DNA from: Acinetobacter sp.
Lineage (GTDB): Bacteria > Pseudomonadota > Gammaproteobacteria > Pseudomonadales > Moraxellaceae
Length of the DNA stretch: 7,414 nt
Direction: 5' to 3'
Assembly: GCA_030152275.1 (NCBI GenBank)
Contig: JASLHF010000117.1
Span: 1-7,414, forward strand
A program made the position numbers and the translations under genes. Under the pieces are notes generated by a model. That model saw only the letters and a program-made list of their open reading frames with translations, was not told the origin of the DNA and did not search any database. Shown here in pieces: positions 1-5,704 of the stretch (position 1 is its first letter; the number at the start of each line of letters is the position of its first letter).

Positions 1-395
1 AATTTCCAGACTTCCAGATTTTTTAAAGTTTTCAGCTTGCTGTTGCGCTTGTACCATTCATCCACCGCTGTGCCGTAGGTCACAATAGCCACTTGACTGC
101 AGCGCGCGCAGGCTTTTTTTACTTTGTCTTCATCGGGACTGCCGACTTCGATCCATTTCACCAGCTGGCCGGTTAAGTCTTTTTCCCACAGCGCCGGCTC
201 ATCTGTTTCGAACAGGTCTTTGGTAAATTCTAACGCTTCGTCCGCATAACGGGCAAACGCCAAAATACGCACCATTAAACGTTCAATGGTTTCTGATGGA
301 TGCAGCGCCATGGTGAGCTGGAAATCACCGTATTGGTGTACATCCATATTGGCTATGTTCAAATCTGCTTTATAAATTGTCGCTTTCAGCGCCAT
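1..395 (-). CDS. yaeQ: YaeQ family protein (3' end cut off by window edge)
   Basis: Translating the minus strand from the ATG at 395-393 gives 131 residues and no stop before the window edge. It starts MALKATIYKADLNIANMD, followed by HPSETIERLMVR (about residues 32-43), YADEALEFT, WIEVG and VKKACARC. These match the E. coli YaeQ pattern recalled from memory (MALKATIYKA, HPSET.ER, YADE.L.FT, WIE.G.PDE, KKAC). YaeQ proteins are about 180 aa with a PD-(D/E)XK-nuclease-like fold and no settled function; E. coli YaeQ was reported as able to compensate for loss of RfaH. About 50 C-terminal residues lie outside the window. GAGGA lies about 8 nt upstream of the ATG and supports this start. The gene follows the COG0523 GTPase by 66 bp on the same strand, so it may share its transcript. 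A weak separate promoter in the gap cannot be excluded. Family assignment is firm; cellular role is unknown. Confidence 0.93.
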   Translation of the reverse strand, partial: MALKATIYKADLNIANMDVHQYGDFQLTMALHPSETIERLMVRILAFARYADEALEFTKDLFETDEPALWEKDLTGQLVKWIEVGSPDEDKVKKACARCSQVAIVTYGTAVDEWYKRNSKLKTLKNLEVWK

Positions 396-461
396 AACAT
401 GAGTCCTCAAATTTGGCGCTTAGCATATAAGATTTAACCGCACTTTGCTGAAAAGTTTGCG

Positions 462-1469
462 CTATTTTGCCTGATCCACACGGCAAGCCATTAGCTGGTT
501 TTCAAACTCCAGCCACTCCCGCTCCTGCCGGTAAATCACTTCCAGCCGGTTGTCGATATTTTCCGCAGCACTCTGATAGTTAAACTGCGCCGGATTAAAA
601 TTAAAGCTCTTCCAGCCTTGAGTCGTATTAAATATGCCCTTAATGCGCAGCCAGTCTTTCTGCTCACACAGCAAATCGAGCAGATCATAAAAGTCAAAGA
701 CCCAGCGTTTGGGCATTTTCCAGCCCGCAACACTGTAGCCCTGCGACGTTTCGACATAATGATACGGCAACTGTTTCACTTCTGGCATTGGCGCGCCTTG
801 CGCCAGTTCCTGCTGCACACGCAGCAAAGGCTGCATTTTACGCACGGTGCCGCTGTGCGGCAGATCAATTTCCGCCAGCGTCAATTCCCCCATGGAAAAT
901 TTCAGCCAATGCTGCTGATATGGCTGATATTCAGCCTGCAATGCAGTCAACGCCTGTTCATCAGCATCCGTCATTTGGTCAGTATGGGAAACTGCCGCAA
1001 TTTGCGCAGCTTTCAGCTGGTCAGCATATAAGTGCTGCTTGCTCCATTCGGTATCATGCAGGCGTGATCCGTCTATGACGGTGACCAGCGCGCGCATATT
1101 CAAATGCGCCTGCCAATGCGGTTCCGTTAGCTGTTCCAGCAGCTGTGCGGGATGGCCAAGTCCGGTTGGCTCGATAAACAGCCGGTCCGGCTTAGACTCA
1201 CTCAGTAAACGTGACAGCGCGATCTGCATGGGCATTTGACTGCTGCAGCACAGGCAGCCGCCCAAAAGCTCTTGAACGGCATAACCCTGCGCCTGCGGCA
1301 GCATCTGCTGATCGACACCAATCTGTCCAAACTCATTCATCAGCACAGCCCAAACTTCATTTTCAGGTTTTTGGCTCAGTAAATGTTTGAGCAGTGTGGT
1401 TTTTCCCGCCCCTAAAAAACCGGAAATGATATGAACGGGAATCGCCTGCGCGGCAGCGAGAAGCTTCAA
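462..1469 (-). CDS. yeiR: COG0523 (CobW/YeiR-type) P-loop metallochaperone GTPase
   Basis: The 335-aa product carries the COG0523 hallmarks: Walker A GFLGAGKTT (residues 17-25), MNEFGQIGVD (44-53), the metal-binding CxCC in GGCLCC (C72, C74, C75), and EPTGLGHP (100-107). The EPTGLGHP block and length are closest to E. coli YeiR, a zinc-binding GTPase of about 328 aa. Family members are cytosolic GTPases that help load metals, mostly zinc, onto client proteins. Two differences stand out. The G4 position, NKxD in most members, reads SHTD (161-164), and no His-rich loop is present in the linker. The start is a TTG at 1469-1467: there is no in-frame ATG before residue 44, the Walker A distance is right, and AGG sits 7 nt upstream. 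A plausible promoter lies 35-65 bp upstream. No Zur-like TATA-rich palindrome was seen, so zinc regulation is not supported. YaeQ follows downstream. Another COG0523 subgroup name is possible, so the symbol is by resemblance. Confidence 0.9.
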   Translation of the reverse strand: MKLLAAAQAIPVHIISGFLGAGKTTLLKHLLSQKPENEVWAVLMNEFGQIGVDQQMLPQAQGYAVQELLGGCLCCSSQMPMQIALSRLLSESKPDRLFIEPTGLGHPAQLLEQLTEPHWQAHLNMRALVTVIDGSRLHDTEWSKQHLYADQLKAAQIAAVSHTDQMTDADEQALTALQAEYQPYQQHWLKFSMGELTLAEIDLPHSGTVRKMQPLLRVQQELAQGAPMPEVKQLPYHYVETSQGYSVAGWKMPKRWVFDFYDLLDLLCEQKDWLRIKGIFNTTQGWKSFNFNPAQFNYQSAAENIDNRLEVIYRQEREWLEFENQLMACRVDQAK

Positions 1470-1504
1470 AAGGCAACCTGTATTGATCTGTAAAATTCGC
1501 TCAA

Positions 1505-1533
1505 TTTATAGCGTTTCATGCGCATGCATGCAA
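1505..1533 (-). promoter_or_regulatory. Candidate sigma-70 promoter of the COG0523 GTPase gene
   Basis: On the minus strand TTGCAT (1533-1528) is followed after 17 bp by TATAAA (1510-1505). The -10 matches the consensus at 5 of 6 positions; the -35 only at its TTG. Transcription would start near 1498, giving a leader of about 29 nt before the TTG start at 1469. The -35 lies within an alternating run (CATGCGCATGCATG) related to the TGTGCATG octamers further upstream. Confidence 0.45.
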
Positions 1534-2199
1534 GCTTACGTGGCTGAGTTTTCTTGGTTTAGCGGCTAGAGGCCTCATGCACACATGCCAGTATTTCTGA
1601 ACCCTCTTTTACACACAGACATATGCTGAATCCCAGCCGCGTCTCAGCATGAATGCTTTTATATCAAATGGATTTATAGCCTGCGCAGACTAAGAGCGAG
1701 TGTGCATGATGCTAATCAATTTGGCCGATTATAATCATGAGAACGGCTCCTGCTTTCGCGTAAACGGGTGAAAATGCTGTAGACCTCCACATGACTTCGA
1801 ATAGCTTTTCGGTGAATAACAGTATTTTGACAGATTAAGTTTTTTGAGAAATTAGCTTTTAATAAATGTGCATGGAACCGAACTGCAGCACACTCAGCCC
1901 TAGGACAATACAGCCACCACACCGCCATTCTGCCAGCAATTCACGCTCTATAGAGAGGAACAAAAAAGTATGTGCATGATTAGAATGACATATTTTTTTA
2001 CATTTAATTCAGTAAACAAACCGGTATCACAAAGCAAAAATAGGCGCTAAAAGAATCTTTTGCGGCTTGGAAGCCACATTCACCGTATATTTTGAATTAT
2101 TTACACACAATTAAATGACTTATATCACACGAATTTTCACATATTAAAAACAGTGTATTTAACTAAAAATACAAATTTATGCACTCTGTGGCATTTTCA
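1534..2199. other. Long gene-poor spacer between divergent genes
   Basis: No convincing gene was seen. The stretch is AT-rich, especially from 1980 on. It holds four TGTGCATG octamers (separate entry) and an inverted repeat ATGCTGA/TCAGCAT (1623-1629 with 1644-1650, 14-nt loop). TTTACA at 2100-2105 is followed 15 bp later by TATATC, a weak promoter candidate for the small secreted-protein gene. A 70-codon minus-strand frame (1928-1716) has an ATG but no ribosome binding site and no recognisable domain. I regard it as non-coding or as a decayed remnant. Its FTRL-coding segment (1761-1772) recurs near 5840. Confidence 0.5.
1576..1978. repeat. Cluster of four TGTGCATG octamers
   Basis: TGTGCATG occurs on the plus strand at 1701-1708, 1867-1874 and 1971-1978, and on the minus strand at 1583-1576. 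A one-mismatch copy (TGCGCATG) is at 1519-1526. The copies at 1701 and 1971 share a 10-bp word, TGTGCATGAT; the copies at 1575-1584 and 1700-1709 share GTGTGCATGA in opposite orientation. By simple chance about 0.2 copies would be expected in the whole window on both strands. No further exact copy was found by eye. They could be sites for an unknown DNA-binding protein or the remains of a decayed element. Function is not known. Confidence 0.55.
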
Positions 2200-2334
2200 C
2201 TGCTCAATCTGCGTTCTTTTGCAGCAATCATTGATTGAGCAGCAACCTGCTTTTAGCATGAACAGCTATTCAGTTTGAGCTTTATATTTCTTATTCGATA
2301 TTCAAACTGAAGACTGCTGTGTGATGACGGCAGT
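2200..2334 (+). promoter_or_regulatory. Structured leader: three consecutive hairpins before the small secreted-protein gene
   Basis: Three inverted repeats lie in tandem just upstream of the gene. First: CTGCTCAATC (2200-2209) with GATTGAGCAG (2233-2242), 10 bp with a 23-nt loop. Second: TTCAGTTTGA (2269-2278) with TCAAACTGAA (2302-2311), again 10 bp with a 23-nt loop. Third: ACTGCTGT (2313-2320) with ACGGCAGT (2327-2334), 8 bp including one G-T pair, with a 6-nt loop. An unstructured AT-rich stretch and the AAGGA ribosome binding site follow. If transcribed, this is a folded 5' leader. Alternatively the arms are paired operator half-sites. A weak promoter inside the second repeat (TTGAGC 2275-2280, 16 bp, GATATT 2297-2302) would instead place the first two hairpins upstream of transcription. 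No known riboswitch class was recognised. Confidence 0.5.
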
Positions 2335-2366
2335 AAATTAAAATTTTATTTAAAAGGATGCTCGTG

Positions 2367-2588
2367 ATGAAATTAACCCAAATTCTATTGGCTTCTGCTT
2401 TAGCTGTTTCTGCTGCTGCCTCTTTTGCGGCTAAACCTGCAAAACCAGTTCAAGAAGAACAGCCTGTGGCCACTACTCAAGAACAGCCTAAAGCGCAAAG
2501 CGAAGAAACTGCTGCTGCCGGTACAGCTGCCCAGCCGGCTTCTGAAGCTCAAGCTGAAACAGCAGCGCCCGCACAGCCTGCTCAATAA
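2367..2588 (+). CDS. Small secreted Ala/Pro/Gln/Glu-rich protein, function unknown
   Basis: The product is 73 aa. Residues 1-21 form a clear Sec signal peptide: MK start, hydrophobic core ILLASALAV, and a small-residue end at SFA, with probable cleavage after A21 or A22. The remaining roughly 51 residues are low complexity (mostly Ala, Pro, Gln, Glu, Thr and Lys), with no Cys, aromatic residue or recognisable domain, so the mature part is probably disordered and acidic in the periplasm or outside the cell. The start is the ATG at 2367. An earlier in-frame ATG at 2358 overlaps the ribosome binding site AAGGA (2354-2358), which lies 8 nt before 2367. The gene stands alone, with three hairpins upstream and a terminator about 110 bp downstream. 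I do not recognise the family; small Acinetobacter-type exported proteins of this composition are usually hypothetical. Confidence 0.8.
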   Translation: MKLTQILLASALAVSAAASFAAKPAKPVQEEQPVATTQEQPKAQSEETAAAGTAAQPASEAQAETAAPAQPAQ

Positions 2589-2614
2589 CTTGCCCAGCTC
2601 TGCAGGCAAAATGC

Positions 2615-2639
2615 TGCAAAACGCTCTAGGGCTTTTGCA
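2615..2639 (+). other. Hairpin in the 3' untranslated region of the small secreted-protein gene
   Basis: TGCAAAA (2615-2621) pairs with TTTTGCA (2633-2639) over an 11-nt loop, 26 nt after the stop codon. A weaker CGCAG/CTGCG pairing follows near 2662-2679. The stem ends without a T-run, so it is not a terminator by itself. It leaves a roughly 106-nt untranslated stretch before the terminator, longer than needed for termination. Confidence 0.4.
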
Positions 2640-2694
2640 CTGCTGAATGTCAACGCTGCTCCGCAGGTTCAACTCTGCGTTTGGCTGACAGCCT

Positions 2695-2731
2695 AAAAAA
2701 CCGGAAGGCATCGTTTGTCATCCGGTTTTTT
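2695..2731 (+). terminator. Rho-independent terminator after the small secreted-protein gene
   Basis: AAAAAACCGGA (2695-2705) pairs with TCCGGTTTTTT (2721-2731) over a 15-nt loop. The GC core CCGGA/TCCGG is flanked by A and T tracts, so it can work in both directions. Confidence 0.8.
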
Positions 2732-3120
2732 ATTGATTAGTCATTGCCTCATTTTGCCATATACCCTGAAATGGACAGCAGGCAAGCTTAAGTGCGTTAT
2801 ATCAATACACTTATGCTGTTTGAGTTCACAATATCAAATTCTAGCTTGAAGCATTTTTTCTTATTTTGTTGAATGGCTATCGCGAAATTTAATTTTTTTA
2901 ATGCCGCATAGGTACTTCTAGCTGCAAATTCAACTGGCTACACGGCCCATTTCAGAAAAATGCAAAGAGCCTTTTGATCTCAAACCATAGTTAAAAATGA
3001 TAGATAAATCATCAAAGCCTATCAGACCCAATAAATCAAATTTTTTAAATTCAATAACTTAAAATTTAAACCCATTTTTAAAGCACATAGAATGATCATT
3101 TTCATCTACTTAGGCATAGC
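2732..3120. other. AT-rich spacer upstream of mhpA
   Basis: No gene was found. Visible structure includes a compound inverted repeat (2776-2818: CAGCA with TGCTG outside, TAAGTG with CACTTA inside), TGATAG/CTATCA (2998-3003 with 3019-3024), and poly-A/T runs around 3040-3080 that could bend DNA. The 10-bp palindrome at 3091-3100 is listed separately. Confidence 0.5.
3091..3100. promoter_or_regulatory. Perfect palindrome AATGATCATT, candidate activator site for mhpA
   Basis: The 10-bp palindrome is centred at 3095/3096, about 60 bp before the predicted mhpA transcription start near 3156. This is where LysR- and IclR-type activators of aromatic catabolism commonly bind. No regulator can be assigned from the sequence; the HcaR-like LysR gene in this window is one candidate. 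Confidence 0.35.
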
Positions 3121-3149
3121 TTGTCCGAAAGGCAGATTTATCACTTAAT
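3121..3149 (+). promoter_or_regulatory. mhpA: Candidate sigma-70 promoter of mhpA
   Basis: TTGTCC (3121-3126), a 17-bp spacer, then CTTAAT (3144-3149). Each hexamer matches consensus at 4 of 6 positions, which fits a promoter needing an activator. The leader would be about 26 nt to the ATG at 3182. Confidence 0.45.
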
Positions 3150-3181
3150 AGCATCAATGCGAAAGAATTGGATGTTTGCAC

Positions 3182-4789
3182 ATGAGCAATAAAGCAAATT
3201 TTACAGCTGAAGTGGCGATTTTAGGCGCTGGCCCTGTCGGCTTAACCATTGCCAACTACTTAAGTAAGCAAGGCGTACAGGTCACTGTTATTGAACAGCT
3301 GGACAGCTTGATTGATTACCCGCGTGCAATCGGCATTGATGATGAATCTCTGCGCACCATTCAATCCTTAGGCTTGGTCGAGCAAGTTCTGCCGCATACG
3401 ACTCCAAACCATGCAATGCGGTTCTTAACACCTAAAGGCCGCTGTTTTGCAGATATTCAGCCTCTAACCCGAGAATTTGGCTTCTCGCGCCGCAACGCGT
3501 TTATTCAGCCGCAAGTGGATAACGTGCTATTGCAAGGCCTAAAACAATATGAAAAAACAGAAGTATTGTTTTCGCGCCATTTAACAGAATTCCATCAAGA
3601 TGCTTCTGGCGTGACCTTAAGCATTGAAAACAAAACTGGCGAAAAAGAAACAGTTCAAGCGCAGTACTTAATTGCCTGCGATGGCGGCAACTCAATTGTG
3701 CGCCGTACTCTGAACATTGGGTTTGACGGCAAAACTGCGCCAAACCAATGGATTGTGGTAGACGTTGACAATGATCCGCTGGCCACACCGCATATTTACT
3801 TATGCTGTGACCCAGTGCGTCCATACGTGTCTGCTGCTTTGCCTCACGGTATCCGCCGTTTTGAATTTATGGTGATGCCTGGTGAAACTCAAGAAGAATT
3901 GAGCAAACCGGAAAACATTGCAAAATTACTGTCTAAAGTGATGCCAACGACAGACGGGATTGATGTGATTCGTCAACGTGTCTATACCCACAATGCGCGT
4001 ATTGCAGACAAATTCCGTGTAGACCGTATTTTACTTGCAGGTGATGCTGCCCACATCATGCCGGTATGGCAAGGTCAAGGCTATAACAGCGGTATGCGTG
4101 ACGCTTTTAACTTGGCGTGGAAAGTCGCTTTGGTTGTCCAAGGCAAAGCTGGCCCAGAACTGCTGGATTCTTACCAAGTCGAACGTAAAGACCATGCCAA
4201 AGCCATGATTGACCTGTCAGTAATGGCGGGCCACGTCCTTGCGCCGCCGAAGAAATGGCAAGGTTTTGTGCGTGACGGTATTGCTTATGCCTTGAACTAC
4301 ATCAAGCCAATTAAACAATACTTGCTTGAAATGCGTTTTAAGCCAATGCCGAAATATAATGACGGCGCATTGGTTTCCAACGGTTCAAAAGATTCTCCAG
4401 TCGGCAAAATGTTTATTCAGCCAGAAGTGAAATTGGCTACGGGTGAAACAGTATTGCTTGATGAAGTGATCGGCAATGATTTTGCACTGATTGCTTGGGG
4501 TGTAGACCCTCAGTGGGGCTTATCTGATGCAACCATCAAACAATGGCAAAAGCTGGGTGTTAAATTCATCCAAGTGATTCCAGCGGTGCAGCTAAATAAC
4601 GAGAATCGTAAACAGTTCGAAGGCGTTATTACCATTGGCGACAACGGCACCGACATCCGCACTTGGTTTGGCAAAACTGCAGAGTCTGTTGTGGTGCTGC
4701 GCCCTGACCGTTTTGTGGCAGCGCTGGCTATTCCGCAAACTTTAGATCAAGTCAGCCAGCAGCTGTTTGCTAAATTACATGCAAAATAA
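3182..4789 (+). CDS. mhpA: 3-(3-hydroxyphenyl)propionate/3-hydroxycinnamate hydroxylase MhpA
   Basis: This 535-aa cytosolic FAD enzyme should use NADH and O2 to ortho-hydroxylate 3-(3-hydroxyphenyl)propionate or 3-hydroxycinnamate to the 2,3-dihydroxy compounds that are then meta-cleaved. All three flavoprotein hydroxylase motifs are present: GAGPVG (residues 15-20), the DG motif CDGG (166-169), and the GD motif LAGDAAHIMP (285-294). Long blocks match E. coli MhpA as recalled, such as IDYPRAIGIDDE, PHTTP.HAMRFLTPKGRCF, GKTAPNQWIVVD and MPVWQGQGYNSGMRDAFNLAW. The thioredoxin-like C-terminal domain (about 405-535) is complete, but the short E. coli tail is missing (554 aa there). The ATG at 3182 is preferred over the TTG at 3176 because GGA lies 9 nt upstream of it and translation from TTG adds only two residues. 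The gene is flanked by its own promoter and terminator, so it appears monocistronic. mhpB-F and an adjacent MhpR are not here. Confidence 0.95.
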   Translation: MSNKANFTAEVAILGAGPVGLTIANYLSKQGVQVTVIEQLDSLIDYPRAIGIDDESLRTIQSLGLVEQVLPHTTPNHAMRFLTPKGRCFADIQPLTREFGFSRRNAFIQPQVDNVLLQGLKQYEKTEVLFSRHLTEFHQDASGVTLSIENKTGEKETVQAQYLIACDGGNSIVRRTLNIGFDGKTAPNQWIVVDVDNDPLATPHIYLCCDPVRPYVSAALPHGIRRFEFMVMPGETQEELSKPENIAKLLSKVMPTTDGIDVIRQRVYTHNARIADKFRVDRILLAGDAAHIMPVWQGQGYNSGMRDAFNLAWKVALVVQGKAGPELLDSYQVERKDHAKAMIDLSVMAGHVLAPPKKWQGFVRDGIAYALNYIKPIKQYLLEMRFKPMPKYNDGALVSNGSKDSPVGKMFIQPEVKLATGETVLLDEVIGNDFALIAWGVDPQWGLSDATIKQWQKLGVKFIQVIPAVQLNNENRKQFEGVITIGDNGTDIRTWFGKTAESVVVLRPDRFVAALAIPQTLDQVSQQLFAKLHAK

Positions 4790-4813
4790 GTTTTTAAAAC
4801 TTAGATAAGCAAT

Positions 4814-4842
4814 AAAAACCACGCTAAATGCGTGGTTTTTTT
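4814..4842 (+). terminator. Rho-independent terminator of mhpA
   Basis: AAAAACCACGC (4814-4824), loop TAAAT, then GCGTGGTTTTTTT (4830-4842): a perfect stem with a T tract, beginning 25 bp after the mhpA stop. The A tract on the other side makes it potentially bidirectional. Confidence 0.93.
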
Positions 4843-4885
4843 GACTAAATACTTCGTGATTTTCTAAAAGAAACTAAATCCCCCC

Positions 4886-4987
4886 TCATAGCTCATGTCG
4901 ATGCCTTATGTCTAAGCCCTCATTTAAGGCAACATCAACTTCTGCTACATGTACGGGGAGCCCCCTTCTAAATTTGACCGCCTGTTT
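4886..4987 (-). pseudogene. Short coding-like frame without a start, possible gene remnant
   Basis: On the minus strand 33 codons are open from 4987 down to the TGA at 4888-4886. They encode a protein-like string containing FRRGLPVHVAEVDVALNEG and ending in RHRHEL. An in-frame TAA lies directly upstream (4990-4988), and there is no good start codon or ribosome binding site. The composition (charged and hydrophobic residues in balance) looks more like real protein than the surrounding AT-rich spacer, and a G6 run follows the stop. It may be a fragment of a decayed gene or of a dispersed intergenic repeat. I could not name the family. Confidence 0.3.
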
Positions 4988-5000
4988 TTATACAAAACAG
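4982..5000. repeat. Inverted repeat CTGTTTT/AAAACAG
   Basis: A perfect 7-bp stem (4982-4988 with 4994-5000) around the 5-nt loop TATAC, between the mhpA and GST genes. No T-run follows, so terminator activity is doubtful. Another small hairpin GGCT/AGCC with an A5 loop lies near 5027-5039. Confidence 0.4.
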
Positions 5001-5070
5001 CTCTTATAAAGATATTATTAAAATCATGGCTAAAAAAGCCTTAATACAAAACATTCCAAGCACTTATTTC

Positions 5071-5114
5071 AAAAACTGCATGGCTGCAGACAAAATTAGA
5101 GATTTTGCAGCCAT
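5071..5114 (-). terminator. Candidate terminator of the GST gene, overlapping its stop codon
   Basis: Read on the minus strand, ATGGCTGCA (5114-5106) pairs with TGCAGCCAT (5088-5080), and GCAG then TTTTT (5075-5071) follows. The 9-bp stem with a 17-nt loop starts inside the last codons of the GST gene and contains its TAA (5098-5096) in the loop. The T-run begins 4 nt after the stem, a little late for an ideal terminator. Confidence 0.5.
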
Positions 5115-5704
5115 TCAATATCCTGCACCGATGGACGCTGCTTAATCCGTTCAATAAACGGCTTAAATTCATCTAAATACGGTAATATTTTAAATTGCAC
5201 GGCATAAGCGACCCAATAGGCAAAGTACAAATCTGCTGCCGTGAATTTCTCTCCAGTAAGATAAGGATTCGCCTGCTGCATGCCCTGCTTAAAAAAAGCA
5301 AATACCGAATCTTCTGTCCCCATACTCAAAGCTGATCGGCATTTTTCAATATCCGCTGTGCTGACTTTCAGATATTTTAAATCCATATATTCCGTCATTG
5401 GGCCATGACAAAAAAACAGCCATTTAAAATATATACCGCGCTTCGAATCATCCAAAGCAGGCGCCAAACCTTTCTCATGGAATTTATCGGCCAAATAAGC
5501 GTATATCGCCGGAGTTTCAGAAATAACAGCATCCCCATCTACCAAGCATGGCACTTTTCCCATCGGATTTATTTTTAAATAATCTGCATCGCGGATATGC
5601 GCATAATCCACCTCTATCATTTCAACCTGATTTTCGATACCCAATTCTTTAAACAGCGGCAGTAAGGTGTTTCCGCGAGATTGTTTATTGGTGTAATACT
5701 TCAT
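5096..5704 (-). CDS. Glutathione S-transferase-like protein
   Basis: The 202-aa protein has the two-domain GST layout. The N-terminal thioredoxin-like domain (1-75) begins MKYYTNKQSRGN, with S9 at the site of the catalytic Ser in Ser-type GSTs. It continues NPMGKVPCLV with cis-Pro P52, and SETPAIYAYLADKF, where E63-T64 stands for the usual Glu-Ser pair that holds the gamma-glutamyl group. The alpha-helical C-terminal domain carries LTGEKFTAADLYFAY (149-163), including the conserved N-capping box T155-D158. Length is typical. It is probably a cytosolic glutathione-dependent transferase or isomerase; the substrate cannot be told from the sequence. The ATG at 5704 is set by the beta-1 strand; the upstream ribosome binding site (AGAG) is weak. 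A TATATT -10 at 5742-5737 lacks a good -35. It lies convergent with mhpA, and a role in aromatic or stress metabolism is only suggested by that. Confidence 0.88.
   Translation of the reverse strand: MKYYTNKQSRGNTLLPLFKELGIENQVEMIEVDYAHIRDADYLKINPMGKVPCLVDGDAVISETPAIYAYLADKFHEKGLAPALDDSKRGIYFKWLFFCHGPMTEYMDLKYLKVSTADIEKCRSALSMGTEDSVFAFFKQGMQQANPYLTGEKFTAADLYFAYWVAYAVQFKILPYLDEFKPFIERIKQRPSVQDIEWLQNL

Noticed and set aside
436..448. Minus-strand AAAGTGCGGTTAA, containing the 9-bp Haemophilus DNA uptake signal core AAGTGCGGT.
   Set aside because: Only one exact copy in the window, which is not improbable by chance (about 6 percent), and the rest of the window does not look like Pasteurellaceae DNA.
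618..1239. Several plus-strand open frames opposite the GTPase gene, and similar frames opposite mhpA, LysR and MFS genes.
   Set aside because: They are antisense or out-of-frame shadows of clearly real genes, with no domain or start signal.
1470..1600. A Zur operator upstream of the COG0523 GTPase gene.
   Set aside because: No TATA-rich palindrome of the type reported for Acinetobacter Zur was seen.
1716..1771. A short plus-strand frame from the ATG pair at 1704-1709 encoding about 20 residues ending FRVNG.
   Set aside because: Very short, no ribosome binding site, and overlapped by the equally unsupported minus-strand frame.
1716..1928. A 70-codon ATG-started minus-strand frame as a gene.
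   Set aside because: No ribosome binding site, no recognised domain, Trp/Arg/Cys-rich composition and a spacer setting. At most a remnant.
1576..1978. The TGTGCATG cluster as DnaA boxes of a replication origin.
   Set aside because: No copy matches the consensus exactly, and no origin-type neighbouring genes or AT-rich unwinding repeats are seen.
2358..2366. ATG at 2358 as start of the small secreted protein.
   Set aside because: It overlaps the AAGGA ribosome binding site that serves the ATG at 2367, and the resulting N-terminus is less typical of a signal peptide.
2400..2711. Frames overlapping the small secreted-protein gene in other registers, up to 103 codons.
   Set aside because: They arise from the gene's biased composition; only the chosen frame has a signal peptide and ribosome binding site.
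3085..3107. The palindrome upstream of mhpA as a Fur box.
   Set aside because: Only partial resemblance to the 19-bp consensus and no link between iron and this gene; an activator site fits position better.
3176..3181. TTG at 3176 as start of mhpA.
   Set aside because: The ATG at 3182 is two codons later with better ribosome binding site spacing.
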